Source of the DNA: Salinisphaera sp. Q1T1-3
Lineage (GTDB): Bacteria; Pseudomonadota; Gammaproteobacteria; Nevskiales; Salinisphaeraceae
Direction: 5' to 3'
DNA length: 64,000 nucleotides
Assembly: GCF_003602005.1 (NCBI RefSeq)
Contig: NZ_QZWD01000001.1
Span: forward strand, 112,641-176,640
Part shown: piece by piece, positions 8,850-18,569 of the stretch
Numbering within the stretch: the stretch's first letter is position 1
Layout of the letters: every line of letters starts with the position of its first letter
Translations under genes and position numbers: made by a program
The notes under the pieces: generated by a model
What the model was told of the DNA's origin: nothing
What the model saw: the letters and a program-made list of their open reading frames with translations, nothing else
The model's database searches: none

Positions 8850-9140
8850 GCGGTCCGGTCACTCCAGAGCAGATTGATGAACACTATACGGTGGTGATCG
8901 AGGCCGCGACGCCCGGATCTTGCTCCGCTGGAATGCCGTATTCCGGCGGCGCGTGCCGTGCTGTGTCGTTTCAGGCGCCGGGACAGTGGCCAGCGCGGTC
9001 TGCCAACGCCCAAGACCGTATCCTACGACGTTGCGCATCGAGCGTAAGATTCATTACTCGGTCTATTACCGCCACCTCGCACATGAGATAGGCGGAGCGG
9101 CCAGCGTTTGAATCTTCATTATCTTTTCCGGGATCACTTC

Positions 9141-10457
9141 ATGACGGCAGCGACTGCGCCAGATCATCCATCGCAAGACAATGCATCGGGGCACTCGGGG
9201 TGGGGCGCTGCTCTGGCTGCTCTGGCCGGTTGGTACGATTTCCTGATCTTTCCGATTGTCGCGCTTGCGCATTTCGGCCCACTGTTCTTTCCGCAAGCGT
9301 CGGCATCCCAGGCGCTGGCCAGTCTGGTCGGCCTTTGGCTTCTGGCTTATGTCATGCGACCGCTCGGCGCCCTGATCTTCGGGTATTGGGGGGATCGCGG
9401 GCGGCGGACCCATGCCCTGGCCGCTGCGGTTGCACTCAGCGCGCTGGGCGCCGGTGCGATCGGTGCATTGCCGACGACCGCCGGCTGGGCGGTGCCGGTG
9501 CTCGTGCTCTGTCGAGCACTGACCGGCCTCGGTCTCGGTGGCGCCTGGAGCGGGGGCATGGTGCTGGCCGCCGAGCAGGCCGTGCCGGGTCGACCCAGCC
9601 TTGCCGCCATCGCGCAGCTGGGGCTACCGCTTGCCATGCTCGGCACCATTGGCGCGGTCGCCCTGTTTATTCTGTTGCCCACTACCTCGACCGAAACATG
9701 GCCGTGGCGTGTCCCGTTTCTGGGCGCCCTGATTTTTTTGCCCGTCGCGTTTTATATCGCCTTCGTGGTGCCCGATCGCGCCCCGGCCGAGCGTCCGGCC
9801 TCGTGCGCTCACACCGATACGCCGGTGCATCGGTTCGGCATTGCCTTGTTCTGGGGCGTCGCCAGTGCGTTGCTGGCCTCGGCGCTGACGTTCTTTCACG
9901 GTCTGTTCGCAGTGCATTACGCCGGTCCGGAATGGGATGTGCCGGGGCTGCTCTATCTGGCTGGCGTCGTGCTGTCAGCCGTGGGGGGATTGGTCGGCCT
10001 GGGTATCGGCGCCCGCCTTCTACACGACATGCCCGCCTGGGGGGTTGTCACGCTCGGCGCACTCGCCGCGAGTGGTGCCTTTGTCGGCGTTCTGGTGCTG
10101 CTGGCTCTGGTTTCCGTGAACTGGGCCTTTCTACTCGTACCGGCCTGTATCGGCGCACTGGGGATTGCCTATGCCGGTCTGCCGACACTGCTGGCCGATG
10201 CCTTTGACGCACCGCGCCGTTATACCGGGGTGGCACTGGTTTCCAGCCTGTCGGGGCTGTTCGGCGCGCTCTTGCCGCTGGAGATCAATCATCTTGCCGG
10301 CCCGCACGCGACCTATGCCTTGGCCTGGCTCATCCTGGTCACTCTCGCTGTCAGTGGTCTGTCCGCGCTCGGCGCGCTGGCGCTCAACATGGCCCGGCCG
10401 GATCGTGATGGGCCGGTCGATTCTCAGCGGAAATCACGCGAGCGGGTCTGCAACTGA
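9141..10457 (+). CDS. Major facilitator superfamily transporter (metabolite:H+ symporter-like)
   Basis: A 438-residue protein with about 12 hydrophobic helices. The loop 2-3 signature GALIFGYWGDRGRR and the motif RALTGLGLGGAWSGG resemble the MHS (metabolite:H+ symporter, ShiA/ProP-like) branch. Substrate cannot be told. I chose the first ATG; the reading frame extends 11 codons upstream to a TTG. Its 3' end overlaps the 3' end of the convergent dnaE2 by 34 bp. Confidence 0.8.
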   Translation: MTAATAPDHPSQDNASGHSGWGAALAALAGWYDFLIFPIVALAHFGPLFFPQASASQALASLVGLWLLAYVMRPLGALIFGYWGDRGRRTHALAAAVALSALGAGAIGALPTTAGWAVPVLVLCRALTGLGLGGAWSGGMVLAAEQAVPGRPSLAAIAQLGLPLAMLGTIGAVALFILLPTTSTETWPWRVPFLGALIFLPVAFYIAFVVPDRAPAERPASCAHTDTPVHRFGIALFWGVASALLASALTFFHGLFAVHYAGPEWDVPGLLYLAGVVLSAVGGLVGLGIGARLLHDMPAWGVVTLGALAASGAFVGVLVLLALVSVNWAFLLVPACIGALGIAYAGLPTLLADAFDAPRRYTGVALVSSLSGLFGALLPLEINHLAGPHATYALAWLILVTLAVSGLSALGALALNMARPDRDGPVDSQRKSRERVCN

Positions 10458-13400
10458 CCAAGCCGGTTTGTCTCATCGATGATTTCATGCGCCAGGCAAT
10501 GCATGACCGTGCCGGCGCGTTGCATGATGCCGCGGACCCGCATCAGGCGGGCCGAGAGAACGATGACACGGAACCGGGCCAGCACTTCGCGGCGCACGAT
10601 GATATTGATCGTGCCGGTTTCGTCCTCCAGCGTGACGAAGGTCACGCCCTTGGCGCTACCGGGGCGTTGTCGCATCGTGGCGATGCCGGCGACTTCAGCA
10701 TGGGCACCGTGATGCAGCCGGTTGAATACGGCCGCGGTCATCGCCCCGAGTGCGGCCAGATCGCGTCGTATGAGCGCGAGCGGATGACGGCGCAGCGTCA
10801 GCCCGGTGCTGTGATAATCGGCCATGATGCCCGTGGCTTCCGTGGGTTCCGGCAGCGTCACGGCCGGCTCCGGCGGGGGCTCGATATCGGCGAACAGATC
10901 GTTCTGTACCTCGGTGGCTGCGATCTGCCACTGCGCGGCATGTCGATGTCCGGCCAGCCCGATCAGAGCATCGGCCCGGGCCAGGGCGTTGCGCGCGCGG
11001 TGGTCCAGACGGGCACGCTGGACCAGGTCGGCAATACTGGTGAAAGCGCCCGCCGCGCGGGCCGCGACGATGCGCTCGGCAGAGACCGGTGACAATCCCT
11101 TGACACGATTCAGGCCAAGCCGCAGTGCCGGCCGGGTCTGGCGCGTTGCCGGCGCCCCCGGTACGGACTCGAGTGTGCACTCGACCGCCGCATAACGTAC
11201 ATCCGGTGGGCGAACCGTTACGCCGTGGCGACGTGCGTCCCGCACGAGCTGGGCCGGGGCATAGAATCCCATCGGCTGGCTATTGAGCAGGGCCGCGGTG
11301 AACGCAGCCGGATAATGACACTTCAGATATGCAGAGACATAGACCAACAGCGCAAAACTCACCGCGTGCGACTCGGGAAAGCCGTAACTGCCGAATCCCT
11401 TGATCTGTTCAAAAATCCGCTCCGCGAAGGCGTCATCGTAGCCACGCTCGGCCATGCCGCGTTTCAGTCGGTCGCGCCAGGGCTCCAGGCCGCCCTGTTT
11501 CTTCCAGGCCGCCATCGATTTGCGTAAGCCGTTGGCTTCGTCCCCTGTGAAACCGGCGGCCACGATCGCGATTTTCATGACCTGCTCCTGAAAGATCGGC
11601 ACGCCCAGCGTGCGCTCGAGTACGCCGCGCAGGGCCTCGCTCGGATACACGATCTGATCCGGCGTCTTCTGGCGAGCTGCCAGATAGGGATGCACCATGC
11701 CGCCCTGGATCGGGCCAGGGCGCACGATGGCGACCTCGACGACCAGATCGAAGAACTTCTCGGGTCGCAGACGCGGCAGCATCGTCATCTGGGCCCGCGA
11801 TTCGATCTGGAAGACGCCAATGGTGTCGGCCGCCTGAATCATCGCGTAGGTCGACGGGTCGCGTCCGGGGATGCCGGCCATGCTGAGCAGACGTCCGGTA
11901 TAGCCCTGGATCAGATCGAAACAGCGCCGGATGCAGCTGAGCATCCCGAGCGCGAGCACGTCGATCTTCATCAGACCCACGGCCTCCAGATCGTCCTTGT
12001 CCCACTGGATGATCGTACGTTCGGCCATGGCTGCCTTTTCCACGGGCACCAGTTCGGCAAGCGGGGGCTGGCTCAGCACAAAACCACCGACATGCTGGGA
12101 CAGATGGCGTGGGAAACCGAGCAGCGTGTCGACCAGCGACAGTATTCGGGGCAGCAGGTCGGCATCGAGTGGCACGCCGCGTGCGGCCAGCTGCTCGGCC
12201 AGTGAACCATCATCGGCACGTTGGGACAGCTCGCTGGCCACGACATCGATCTGGTCGGCGGACAGGCCCATCGCCCGGCCCACGTCGCGCATGGCACTGC
12301 GAGGCCGGTAACGGATCACCGTGGCTGCGAGCGCGGCGCGATGCCGACCGTACTTGGCATAGATGTGCTGAATGATCTCTTCGCGACGTGCGTGTTCGAA
12401 GTCCACATCGATATCCGGTGGCTCGTTTCGTTCGCGCGAGATGAAGCGTTCGAACAGCAGCTCGTGTCTTGCCGGATCCACGTCGGTGATGCCGAGACAG
12501 AAACAGACAGCCGAGTTGGCGGCTGAACCGCGCCCCTGGCAAAGGATGGCGCGCCGCCGGGCTTCCCGGACAATGTCGTAGACGGTGAGGAAATAATGCG
12601 GATAGCCCAGCTCTTCGATCACCGACAGCTCGTCCTCGATGCGCTGGCGGACCCTGTGAGAAATACCGCTTGGCCAACGAGTTACCGCACCTTTTTCAAC
12701 CTCCGCTCTTAAGAACTGACTTGAAGTCATGCCCGGCGGAATGGCCTCGTGCGGGTAGTCGTAACGGATATCCCGCAGATTGAAATGACAGCCGTCGACG
12801 ATGCGCCGCGTCCGAGCCAGCGTCTCGGCTGGATAAATCGCTGCCAGAGTATGGCGCGCTCGCAGATAACGTTCGCCGTTGGCTGCCAGGCGTTGGCCGG
12901 CGGCCTGAACCGTGGTGTGAAGCCTGAGTGCGGTGAACACGTTCTGCAGCATCAGGCGCGAGCGCGCGTGCATGCAGGCATCACCCACGGCCACGACCGG
13001 CAGACCGTGGCGCGATCCCAGCGTGTACAGGCGTTCCACGTGGAGTGCGTCGTGAGGGCCTCGATGCAGGGCCAGCGCAAGACAACCGGCATGGGGGCGC
13101 TCGACACTCAGCCAGCCGAGAAGGTCGTGCAGTGCCGGCTCGGGCGCTCGAGCGTAATCGGGCAACACGACAAGCCAGCAGTCGTGGGCGCCCAGCTCGT
13201 TAAGATCAGCACGCGCCAGACGATATTGGCCCTTGTGGAGACAATTGCGTCCTCTGGTGATGAGGCGGCACAGCTGGGTATAGCCGGCCCGATTGCGTGC
13301 CAGCACGACAACCGTGGGGCCTTCGACCAGCGTGATCCGTGTGCCGAGGATGAGTTTGATGCCGTGCTGCTCGCTGGCGGTCAGGGCGCGTACCGCACCG

Positions 13401-13570
13401 GCCAGGCTGCATTCATCGGTCAGGGCGATCGCGTCATACCCGAGACGCGCCGCGCGCTCGATCATCTCCTCCGGATGCGATGCGCCGAAATGAAAAGAAA
13501 AATTACTGACACAACAAAGCTCTGCGTAATAAACGTCATGTGATTGATCATCTTTCCGGTACCCGCTCAT
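10424..13570 (-). CDS. dnaE2: Error-prone DNA polymerase III alpha subunit DnaE2
   Basis: A 1048-residue C-family polymerase that extends past lesions during SOS mutagenesis. It has an N-terminal PHP domain (NFSFHFGASHPEE, ALTDE), the polymerase active-site motif PDIDVDF, a helix-hairpin-helix region and a C-terminal OB fold. The start is the ATG of MSGYRKDD, which overlaps the imuB stop codon as ATGA; this tight coupling rules out longer upstream readings. Third gene of the imuA-imuB-dnaE2 operon. Confidence 0.95.
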   Translation of the reverse strand: MSGYRKDDQSHDVYYAELCCVSNFSFHFGASHPEEMIERAARLGYDAIALTDECSLAGAVRALTASEQHGIKLILGTRITLVEGPTVVVLARNRAGYTQLCRLITRGRNCLHKGQYRLARADLNELGAHDCWLVVLPDYARAPEPALHDLLGWLSVERPHAGCLALALHRGPHDALHVERLYTLGSRHGLPVVAVGDACMHARSRLMLQNVFTALRLHTTVQAAGQRLAANGERYLRARHTLAAIYPAETLARTRRIVDGCHFNLRDIRYDYPHEAIPPGMTSSQFLRAEVEKGAVTRWPSGISHRVRQRIEDELSVIEELGYPHYFLTVYDIVREARRRAILCQGRGSAANSAVCFCLGITDVDPARHELLFERFISRERNEPPDIDVDFEHARREEIIQHIYAKYGRHRAALAATVIRYRPRSAMRDVGRAMGLSADQIDVVASELSQRADDGSLAEQLAARGVPLDADLLPRILSLVDTLLGFPRHLSQHVGGFVLSQPPLAELVPVEKAAMAERTIIQWDKDDLEAVGLMKIDVLALGMLSCIRRCFDLIQGYTGRLLSMAGIPGRDPSTYAMIQAADTIGVFQIESRAQMTMLPRLRPEKFFDLVVEVAIVRPGPIQGGMVHPYLAARQKTPDQIVYPSEALRGVLERTLGVPIFQEQVMKIAIVAAGFTGDEANGLRKSMAAWKKQGGLEPWRDRLKRGMAERGYDDAFAERIFEQIKGFGSYGFPESHAVSFALLVYVSAYLKCHYPAAFTAALLNSQPMGFYAPAQLVRDARRHGVTVRPPDVRYAAVECTLESVPGAPATRQTRPALRLGLNRVKGLSPVSAERIVAARAAGAFTSIADLVQRARLDHRARNALARADALIGLAGHRHAAQWQIAATEVQNDLFADIEPPPEPAVTLPEPTEATGIMADYHSTGLTLRRHPLALIRRDLAALGAMTAAVFNRLHHGAHAEVAGIATMRQRPGSAKGVTFVTLEDETGTINIIVRREVLARFRVIVLSARLMRVRGIMQRAGTVMHCLAHEIIDETNRLGQLQTRSRDFR

Positions 13571-15027
13571 CCAAACAGCCCGTGGACGTAGTAATATGCT
13601 GTGGTGCGGTCGGTGGCTTCCAGGTCTCGAAAGACCCAGAGCAGTCGCCCGCGGGTGTCGAGTACACGGTAATAATCGCGTCGCTGGCCCTGTTGCCACC
13701 AGCCACTTTCAATGCGCTCGGGGCCATGGAGCCAGCACCACTGCGTCAATGCCCGGTCGGAGATCGGTCGAGGCGATTCGAAGAGCCAGAGCGGGCGGGG
13801 CAGCGGATCGCTGGCCTGAGACGGCGTGGCGACAGCCGACGGCGGTCGGTCTCGATAGACACTGGCATGCTCGGCGCGATGGTCGTCGATCTGGTGCAAC
13901 CATTGCACGGCCTCGTGTCCAAGACGTGCGCGAAGTCGATCGAGCACGGCAGGCCAGCTGTCGTCGTCGCCATTGTCCTGGCCGGGTTGTGGCCAGAAAC
14001 CGGCCTGTTTATGGCGGGATCGGCGCAACCGGTCGCTGACCAGTCGGAGCCCGACAACCGGTGCAACCAGTTGCACACGTTCCAGGCGCTGATGGGCAAC
14101 GTGCTCGAGATGACGAGCATCATGGGTCGGTGCCGATAGGGCGAGTTGCAGTCGGGTGGGGGGTTCCCGTTCGTGGATCAGAGACAGGCGCAGTGTCTGG
14201 ATTGCGCTATCGGCACCTAGCAGGAAACCGGCCAGCGCATCGAATACCCGACGCAGCACGAATACCAGCCCCTGTGTGCTGTCGACAGCGGCATTCAGTT
14301 CGTGTCGGGTGTTGTAGCGTGACGGCAGACGAAACAAGGCAAGCCCGTGCGGTCGCTGTCCTCGCAATCGCTCGAGATAGGCCGACAGTTCAGGACCGAA
14401 ACGATGGATCAGTGTGCCGCTGGGCAGGGCGAACAGTTCGCCGGCCAGGCGCAACCCGCTGGCCGATAGCGTGGCCCGTACGTTGGCCGACAGGTCGAGG
14501 CAAGCGATGGACAGCTCGTCCGGACAGCGCCGGCGTCGGATGCTCTCATCGGCCCGGGCAAAAGCCAGAGCGGCCTGGGGGGTTTCGCCGAGGCCGGCCC
14601 GATAGCGATAGCCCATCCGGGTCAGGTCTGTCTCGATCCGCTGCCACAGGGCGGCACGTCCCCCGAACAGACGCTGGCTGGCGCCGATTTCCATGATCAG
14701 GTGCGTGCATGTGACCTTGTCGCCGCCGGCCAGTGCCCAATGCAACTGGCTGCTGTAGCCCCAGGCCCAGCCAGCCAGTCGGACCATGGCTGTCTTTTCG
14801 AGTGCTATGTGTCGTTCATGCAGCACCGCCTCGGGCAGGCGCAGACGGGCGTCGGCCAGTGCCATCCCGTTTCGTGCGCCGGCGGCCAGCGCCACAGGGT
14901 CGGCGGCCACGATGCGCTGGCGCTGTGCCGTGGTCTCGGTCACGAGCATGCCGGCCCCGCCATCCGATGCCTCGGGCGTGATGCGACAATCCAGCGCCCA
15001 GTGTCTGAAACGCAGGGCCAGCCACAT
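13567..15027 (-). CDS. imuB: ImuB, Y-family polymerase-like protein
   Basis: A 486-residue Y-family polymerase homologue that acts as the hub of the mutasome: it binds the beta clamp, ImuA and DnaE2. The N-terminus WLALRFRHWALDCR lacks the D-x-D metal ligand motif expected in active Y-family enzymes, as is usual for ImuB. It starts 3 bp after the imuA stop codon and ends in an ATGA overlap with dnaE2. Confidence 0.92.
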   Translation of the reverse strand: MWLALRFRHWALDCRITPEASDGGAGMLVTETTAQRQRIVAADPVALAAGARNGMALADARLRLPEAVLHERHIALEKTAMVRLAGWAWGYSSQLHWALAGGDKVTCTHLIMEIGASQRLFGGRAALWQRIETDLTRMGYRYRAGLGETPQAALAFARADESIRRRRCPDELSIACLDLSANVRATLSASGLRLAGELFALPSGTLIHRFGPELSAYLERLRGQRPHGLALFRLPSRYNTRHELNAAVDSTQGLVFVLRRVFDALAGFLLGADSAIQTLRLSLIHEREPPTRLQLALSAPTHDARHLEHVAHQRLERVQLVAPVVGLRLVSDRLRRSRHKQAGFWPQPGQDNGDDDSWPAVLDRLRARLGHEAVQWLHQIDDHRAEHASVYRDRPPSAVATPSQASDPLPRPLWLFESPRPISDRALTQWCWLHGPERIESGWWQQGQRRDYYRVLDTRGRLLWVFRDLEATDRTTAYYYVHGLFG

Positions 15028-15030
15028 GGG

Positions 15031-15840
15031 TCACTCCGGCGGGTCATCCCGGTCTGCCCGGAACCCGGCATGTCGCCGGGATCGGTCGTGACTGGAAGGC
15101 ACAGCCGGCGGCTCTACATCGTTGTCCGCCGGTGTCGTCGCCACGCGTGCCAGTCCGGTTATCGGCGGCGGGGCATGCCAGGGCGTGTCGCGATCGACCG
15201 TCAATCCGTCCATGCGGGCCCCGGCGGGGCCCCGGCATTTGATGACTTCCAGGCGCTGACGCCCCTGACGGCTTGTCAGAGCCAGGCGTAGGGCGGCCGG
15301 CGAACGCTGACGTGCCGCGGCCAGCGCGCGATAGACGAAAACCGGGCAGCCGGCTTTTTCGCTGGCCAGTTGCAGGCGACGCAACGCCGCACTGTCCAGT
15401 TGCTGTTCCCAGAGCACCAGTCCGACGAGACCGCCGGCCTCGGCGAGCTGCTCAACGCTCCAGACACATTCGCCGGCGCGCTCGCATCGAATGATCGGCA
15501 GCCGGGCACGATCGATGCCATGGGCCTCCAGCGCGAGGGCGTTGAGATGATGCGGGGGGTTGATCAGGACAAGGCGGGTTTGCGGCGCAGCCGCCAGGCG
15601 CGGCGCCATTGCCTGCAGGAGAAATCCGAATTCGCCGATGCCGGTCTGTTCGATCAGCCATTCGGTGACGCCGGTCAACGGATAGCCGCGCCCCGGCAGT
15701 ATCCGATCAAGCGCAGGCCAGCCGGTCGAACAGGTCGCCAATCGGCCGGCCTGACTGGCTCGATGGACGCCGTGCTTGTACAAGCGACGCGCCAGGGCGG
15801 CGATATCGGCTTGTCTTGAGGACGTATCATGCGATTGCAT
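15031..15840 (-). CDS. imuA: ImuA, SOS mutagenesis accessory protein
   Basis: A 269-residue RecA-like-fold protein of the ImuA group, which works with ImuB and DnaE2 in translesion synthesis. Recognisable stretches are WPALDRILPGRGYPLTGVTE and GEFGFLLQAM. The ATG (MQSHDTSS) directly abuts the LexA box; any longer reading would run through the operator. With the -10 element inside the box, the mRNA is expected to be leaderless. Confidence 0.9.
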   Translation of the reverse strand: MQSHDTSSRQADIAALARRLYKHGVHRASQAGRLATCSTGWPALDRILPGRGYPLTGVTEWLIEQTGIGEFGFLLQAMAPRLAAAPQTRLVLINPPHHLNALALEAHGIDRARLPIIRCERAGECVWSVEQLAEAGGLVGLVLWEQQLDSAALRRLQLASEKAGCPVFVYRALAAARQRSPAALRLALTSRQGRQRLEVIKCRGPAGARMDGLTVDRDTPWHAPPPITGLARVATTPADNDVEPPAVPSSHDRSRRHAGFRADRDDPPE

Positions 15841-15860
15841 AACTGTATTTATATACAGTT
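15841..15860 (-). promoter_or_regulatory. LexA-binding site (SOS box) of the imuA-imuB-dnaE2 operon
   Basis: AACTGTATTTATATACAGTT contains CTGT-N8-ACAG with an AT-rich centre, an almost perfect match to the gammaproteobacterial LexA box. It covers the predicted -10 element and touches the imuA start codon, so bound LexA would block polymerase. Confidence 0.93.
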
Positions 15861-15876
15861 TTTCGGGCGTTGACCA
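15848..15876 (-). promoter_or_regulatory. Sigma70-type promoter of imuA, inside the LexA box
   Basis: On the minus strand TGGTCA (15876-15871) and TATAAA (15853-15848) are 17 bp apart. A start about 7 nt after the -10 falls on the A of the imuA ATG, giving a leaderless transcript. Confidence 0.65.
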
Positions 15877-15959
15877 GAGCTCGGGCACAATCGTGTTCAA
15901 GTCATTGATCAGCCGATCGGCAGCCGCGAAAACGGCCGTCGGCGCCGATCACCATGCGC

Positions 15960-18368
15960 TCAGACGAGCGCGGTGTGGCGGTTCTGGATCTGCTCGAAAG
16001 GCAGCGGGCGGCCCACGTAATAGCCCTGTACGTTGTCGATACCGATCTGCTTGAGCGCAGAGAACTGCTCGCGCGATTCGACGTGTTCGGCCACGGTCAA
16101 CAGGCCAAGCGCGTTGCTGACACGTCCGATGGCTTCGATGATGGAGTGCTCGACCGGGTCCTCGAGCATCCGGCTGACGAGCTTGCCGTCGATCTTGACG
16201 AAATCCGAAGGCAGGTGCTTGAGATAACTGAACGAGCTCAGCCCGCTGCCGAAATCGTCGAGTGCGAAGCGACAACCGAGCAGTCGCAGTGACCGCATCA
16301 GTTCACCGGCGCGTTGCAGGTTGGTCACGGCGGCGGTTTCGGTGATCTCGAAGACCAGACGCCGTGGATCCACTCCGGAAGTTTCGATGCATTCGCGTAC
16401 GAAGCCGATGAACTGTTCGTCGGTGATCGATTGCCCGGAGATGTTGATGCTGTAATAGCCGATGTTGGTCAGCTCGTTCTGGCGATGCGAGATCAGATCC
16501 AGGGCGTGCTCGATCACCCAGCGGTCGATGCGCGGCGCCATGCTGTAGCGCTCGGCCGCCAGCAGCAGGTTCTGCGGCGAGCCGGCATCCTGGCCGTCAC
16601 CGCCCAGGCGCAGCAGGAGCTCGAGCCCCAGCTGGCTGGTGTCTTCGCCCAGCGGGTAGATCGGCTGGGCGAAGAGCTTGAAACCGGTGTGCTCCAGGGC
16701 TTCGCTGATCTGCTGCATGCGCTCGATGTCGTAATCGCGCATGCGTGCCTCGTCGCTGTCGGGCTGATAGACCTGCACATGATTGCGGCCACGTTCCTTG
16801 GCGACATAACAGGCGGTATCGGCCTGACGAAGCAGTTCGGCGGCGCTGACGGAATCGGCCTCGATGACGACCAGGCCGATGCTTGCGCCGAGCCGGAAGA
16901 TGCGGCCCTGCCAGTGGAAGCGGAAACCCTCGATCCATACCCGCAGCCGCTCTGCGACATGCTCGGCCGTCTCGAGGGTCGTGTTCTTCATGATCAAGCC
17001 GAATTCGTCGCCCCCGAGACGCGCGAGGATGTCGCCACCGCGCAGCTCGGCGCCGATGCGGGAGGCCAGCTGGCGCAGCATGGCATCGCCGGCGTGATGG
17101 CCGCAGCTGTCGTTGACGAGCTTGAACTGGTCGAGATCGATATAGCACAGCGCGTGGCGACGATTCTCGCGGCCCACGTTCTCGATGATGCTGGACAGCT
17201 GCTGTTCGAAGGCGCGGCGGTTGAGCAGGCCGGTCAGTGAGTCGTGGTTGGCCTGATAGGTCAGCTCGCGTGAAACGCGATAGAGACGGGTGACGTCGCG
17301 CAATACCACCACGGTGCCTTCGGCACCGTCGGCGCTGGCGTGGATGGGCGAGACATTGATGGTCACCCAGCGCCGCGACTCGCGTCGGGCCTTTTCTCCC
17401 TTGACGCGCAGGGTGCGGGTTGGATCGCGCGTCACGCCGCTGTCCAGAACCTCGTCGATCAGGCCGGTAACCGGCTGATTCTGTTCTGCATCCTGGAGCT
17501 TGCAGACCTCGTCGAAGTGCCGACCGACGAGCTGATCCTCACGGCTCATCAAGATCTGCTGGGCGGCGGGGTTGGCGAAATCGACCATACCGCGGCTGTC
17601 GGTGGTGACTACGCCATCGCCGAGGGCGGCCAGAGTCACCTGGGCACGCTCCTTTTCGACATCGAGCTGACGCTGGGTCTCGATCAGGCGGGTGCCGTCG
17701 CGACAGATGCCTTCGCTGCCGGTGGTCACGCCCGCGGCATTGTCGAGCCGGCGCACCGATACCAGCAACCAGGCATAGCTGCCGTCCCGGCGGATCACCC
17801 GAATCGGGCGCCGCTCGATGCGTTCACTATCGAGCAGATGACGCAGATCATGGGCCGGATCAGCCAGCAGCTTCTCGAGTGGATAATCCTGGAGTTCGCG
17901 AGGCGAGTAACCCAGCATGTCGGTGACGGAATCGCTGATCCAGCGAATACGTCCCTGGGCATCGGCGTGATAGAGCACGTCGGTGACGTTGCGCAGCAGG
18001 CGCTGGATGCGCTGGTGGCGCTGAAGCAGCTTTTCCCGGTAGTCCTGCACATGGACGACCAGACGGGTTGCCGCGTCGGCCAGAGCCTGGGCGTCCGGGC
18101 CGATCGGACAGGTCAGTCGCGGTGTAGTCTGGCTGTCGAGATCGATATCGGCCAGCCAGTAGGCCAGCCGGTGGGCGTCATCGTGGCGCCGCTGGGCCTG
18201 GCTGTGCTGGTCGATCACGAATAGCAGCATGCCGGCCAGGCCACAGATCACGACCAGGGCAAGCGAGACGGGGCGCCACGTGGTCGGCGCCCAGAACATG
18301 CCGACCAGTGCGACCAGTTGAACGCACAGCAAGCCGCTGGCCACCCACGATCGAATCCGGCCGGTCAT
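15960..18368 (-). CDS. Membrane GGDEF-EAL c-di-GMP turnover protein with PAS domains
   Basis: An 802-residue protein: two N-terminal helices (SGLLCVQLVALVGMF, LALVVICGLAGMLLFVI), two PAS-like domains (ADAQGRIRWISDSV and DSRGMVDFANPAAQQIL), a diguanylate cyclase domain with intact LGGDEF, and a phosphodiesterase domain. The EAL signature reads ELL (GLELLLR), but NISGQS, EITETA, ALDDFGSG, VKIDGK and GYYVGRP are present, so hydrolysis remains plausible. I start at the ATG before MTGRIRSW; a GTG 40 codons upstream is possible but would run over the shared -10 element. Divergent from the quorum-sensing kinase gene. Confidence 0.9.
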   Translation of the reverse strand: MTGRIRSWVASGLLCVQLVALVGMFWAPTTWRPVSLALVVICGLAGMLLFVIDQHSQAQRRHDDAHRLAYWLADIDLDSQTTPRLTCPIGPDAQALADAATRLVVHVQDYREKLLQRHQRIQRLLRNVTDVLYHADAQGRIRWISDSVTDMLGYSPRELQDYPLEKLLADPAHDLRHLLDSERIERRPIRVIRRDGSYAWLLVSVRRLDNAAGVTTGSEGICRDGTRLIETQRQLDVEKERAQVTLAALGDGVVTTDSRGMVDFANPAAQQILMSREDQLVGRHFDEVCKLQDAEQNQPVTGLIDEVLDSGVTRDPTRTLRVKGEKARRESRRWVTINVSPIHASADGAEGTVVVLRDVTRLYRVSRELTYQANHDSLTGLLNRRAFEQQLSSIIENVGRENRRHALCYIDLDQFKLVNDSCGHHAGDAMLRQLASRIGAELRGGDILARLGGDEFGLIMKNTTLETAEHVAERLRVWIEGFRFHWQGRIFRLGASIGLVVIEADSVSAAELLRQADTACYVAKERGRNHVQVYQPDSDEARMRDYDIERMQQISEALEHTGFKLFAQPIYPLGEDTSQLGLELLLRLGGDGQDAGSPQNLLLAAERYSMAPRIDRWVIEHALDLISHRQNELTNIGYYSINISGQSITDEQFIGFVRECIETSGVDPRRLVFEITETAAVTNLQRAGELMRSLRLLGCRFALDDFGSGLSSFSYLKHLPSDFVKIDGKLVSRMLEDPVEHSIIEAIGRVSNALGLLTVAEHVESREQFSALKQIGIDNVQGYYVGRPLPFEQIQNRHTALV

Positions 18369-18471
18369 CGATCGGTCCGGACGGGATCGACGGCTGGATC
18401 CGGGCCGAACACCGGCAAGAGCGGAAAATGCAAGTAGGCCATTAGATATCGACAGAGCGTCAGACAGACCG

Positions 18472-18479
18472 AGTATACT
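18472..18479. promoter_or_regulatory. Symmetric -10 element (AGTATACT) between the GGDEF-EAL gene and the receptor kinase gene
   Basis: AGTATACT reads TATACT on both strands, about 91 bp before the kinase ATG and about 104 bp before the GGDEF-EAL ATG. On the plus strand TCGACA lies 19 bp upstream as a possible -35. The -35 on the minus strand is unclear. It could be a shared bidirectional promoter core. Confidence 0.4.
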
Positions 18480-18569
18480 TAAAAACACAAAGGAAATCGG
18501 CTTGTCCGAACCGATGCAGATGACTCCGAATCAAGCCGAGCGGCCCCGGCGAATGCTGCGTGCGGCTAT

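Noticed and set aside
13571..13699. Longer N-terminus for DnaE2
   Set aside because: The additional 43 codons overlap imuB coding sequence and are unlike any PHP domain; the ATGA junction gives the natural start.
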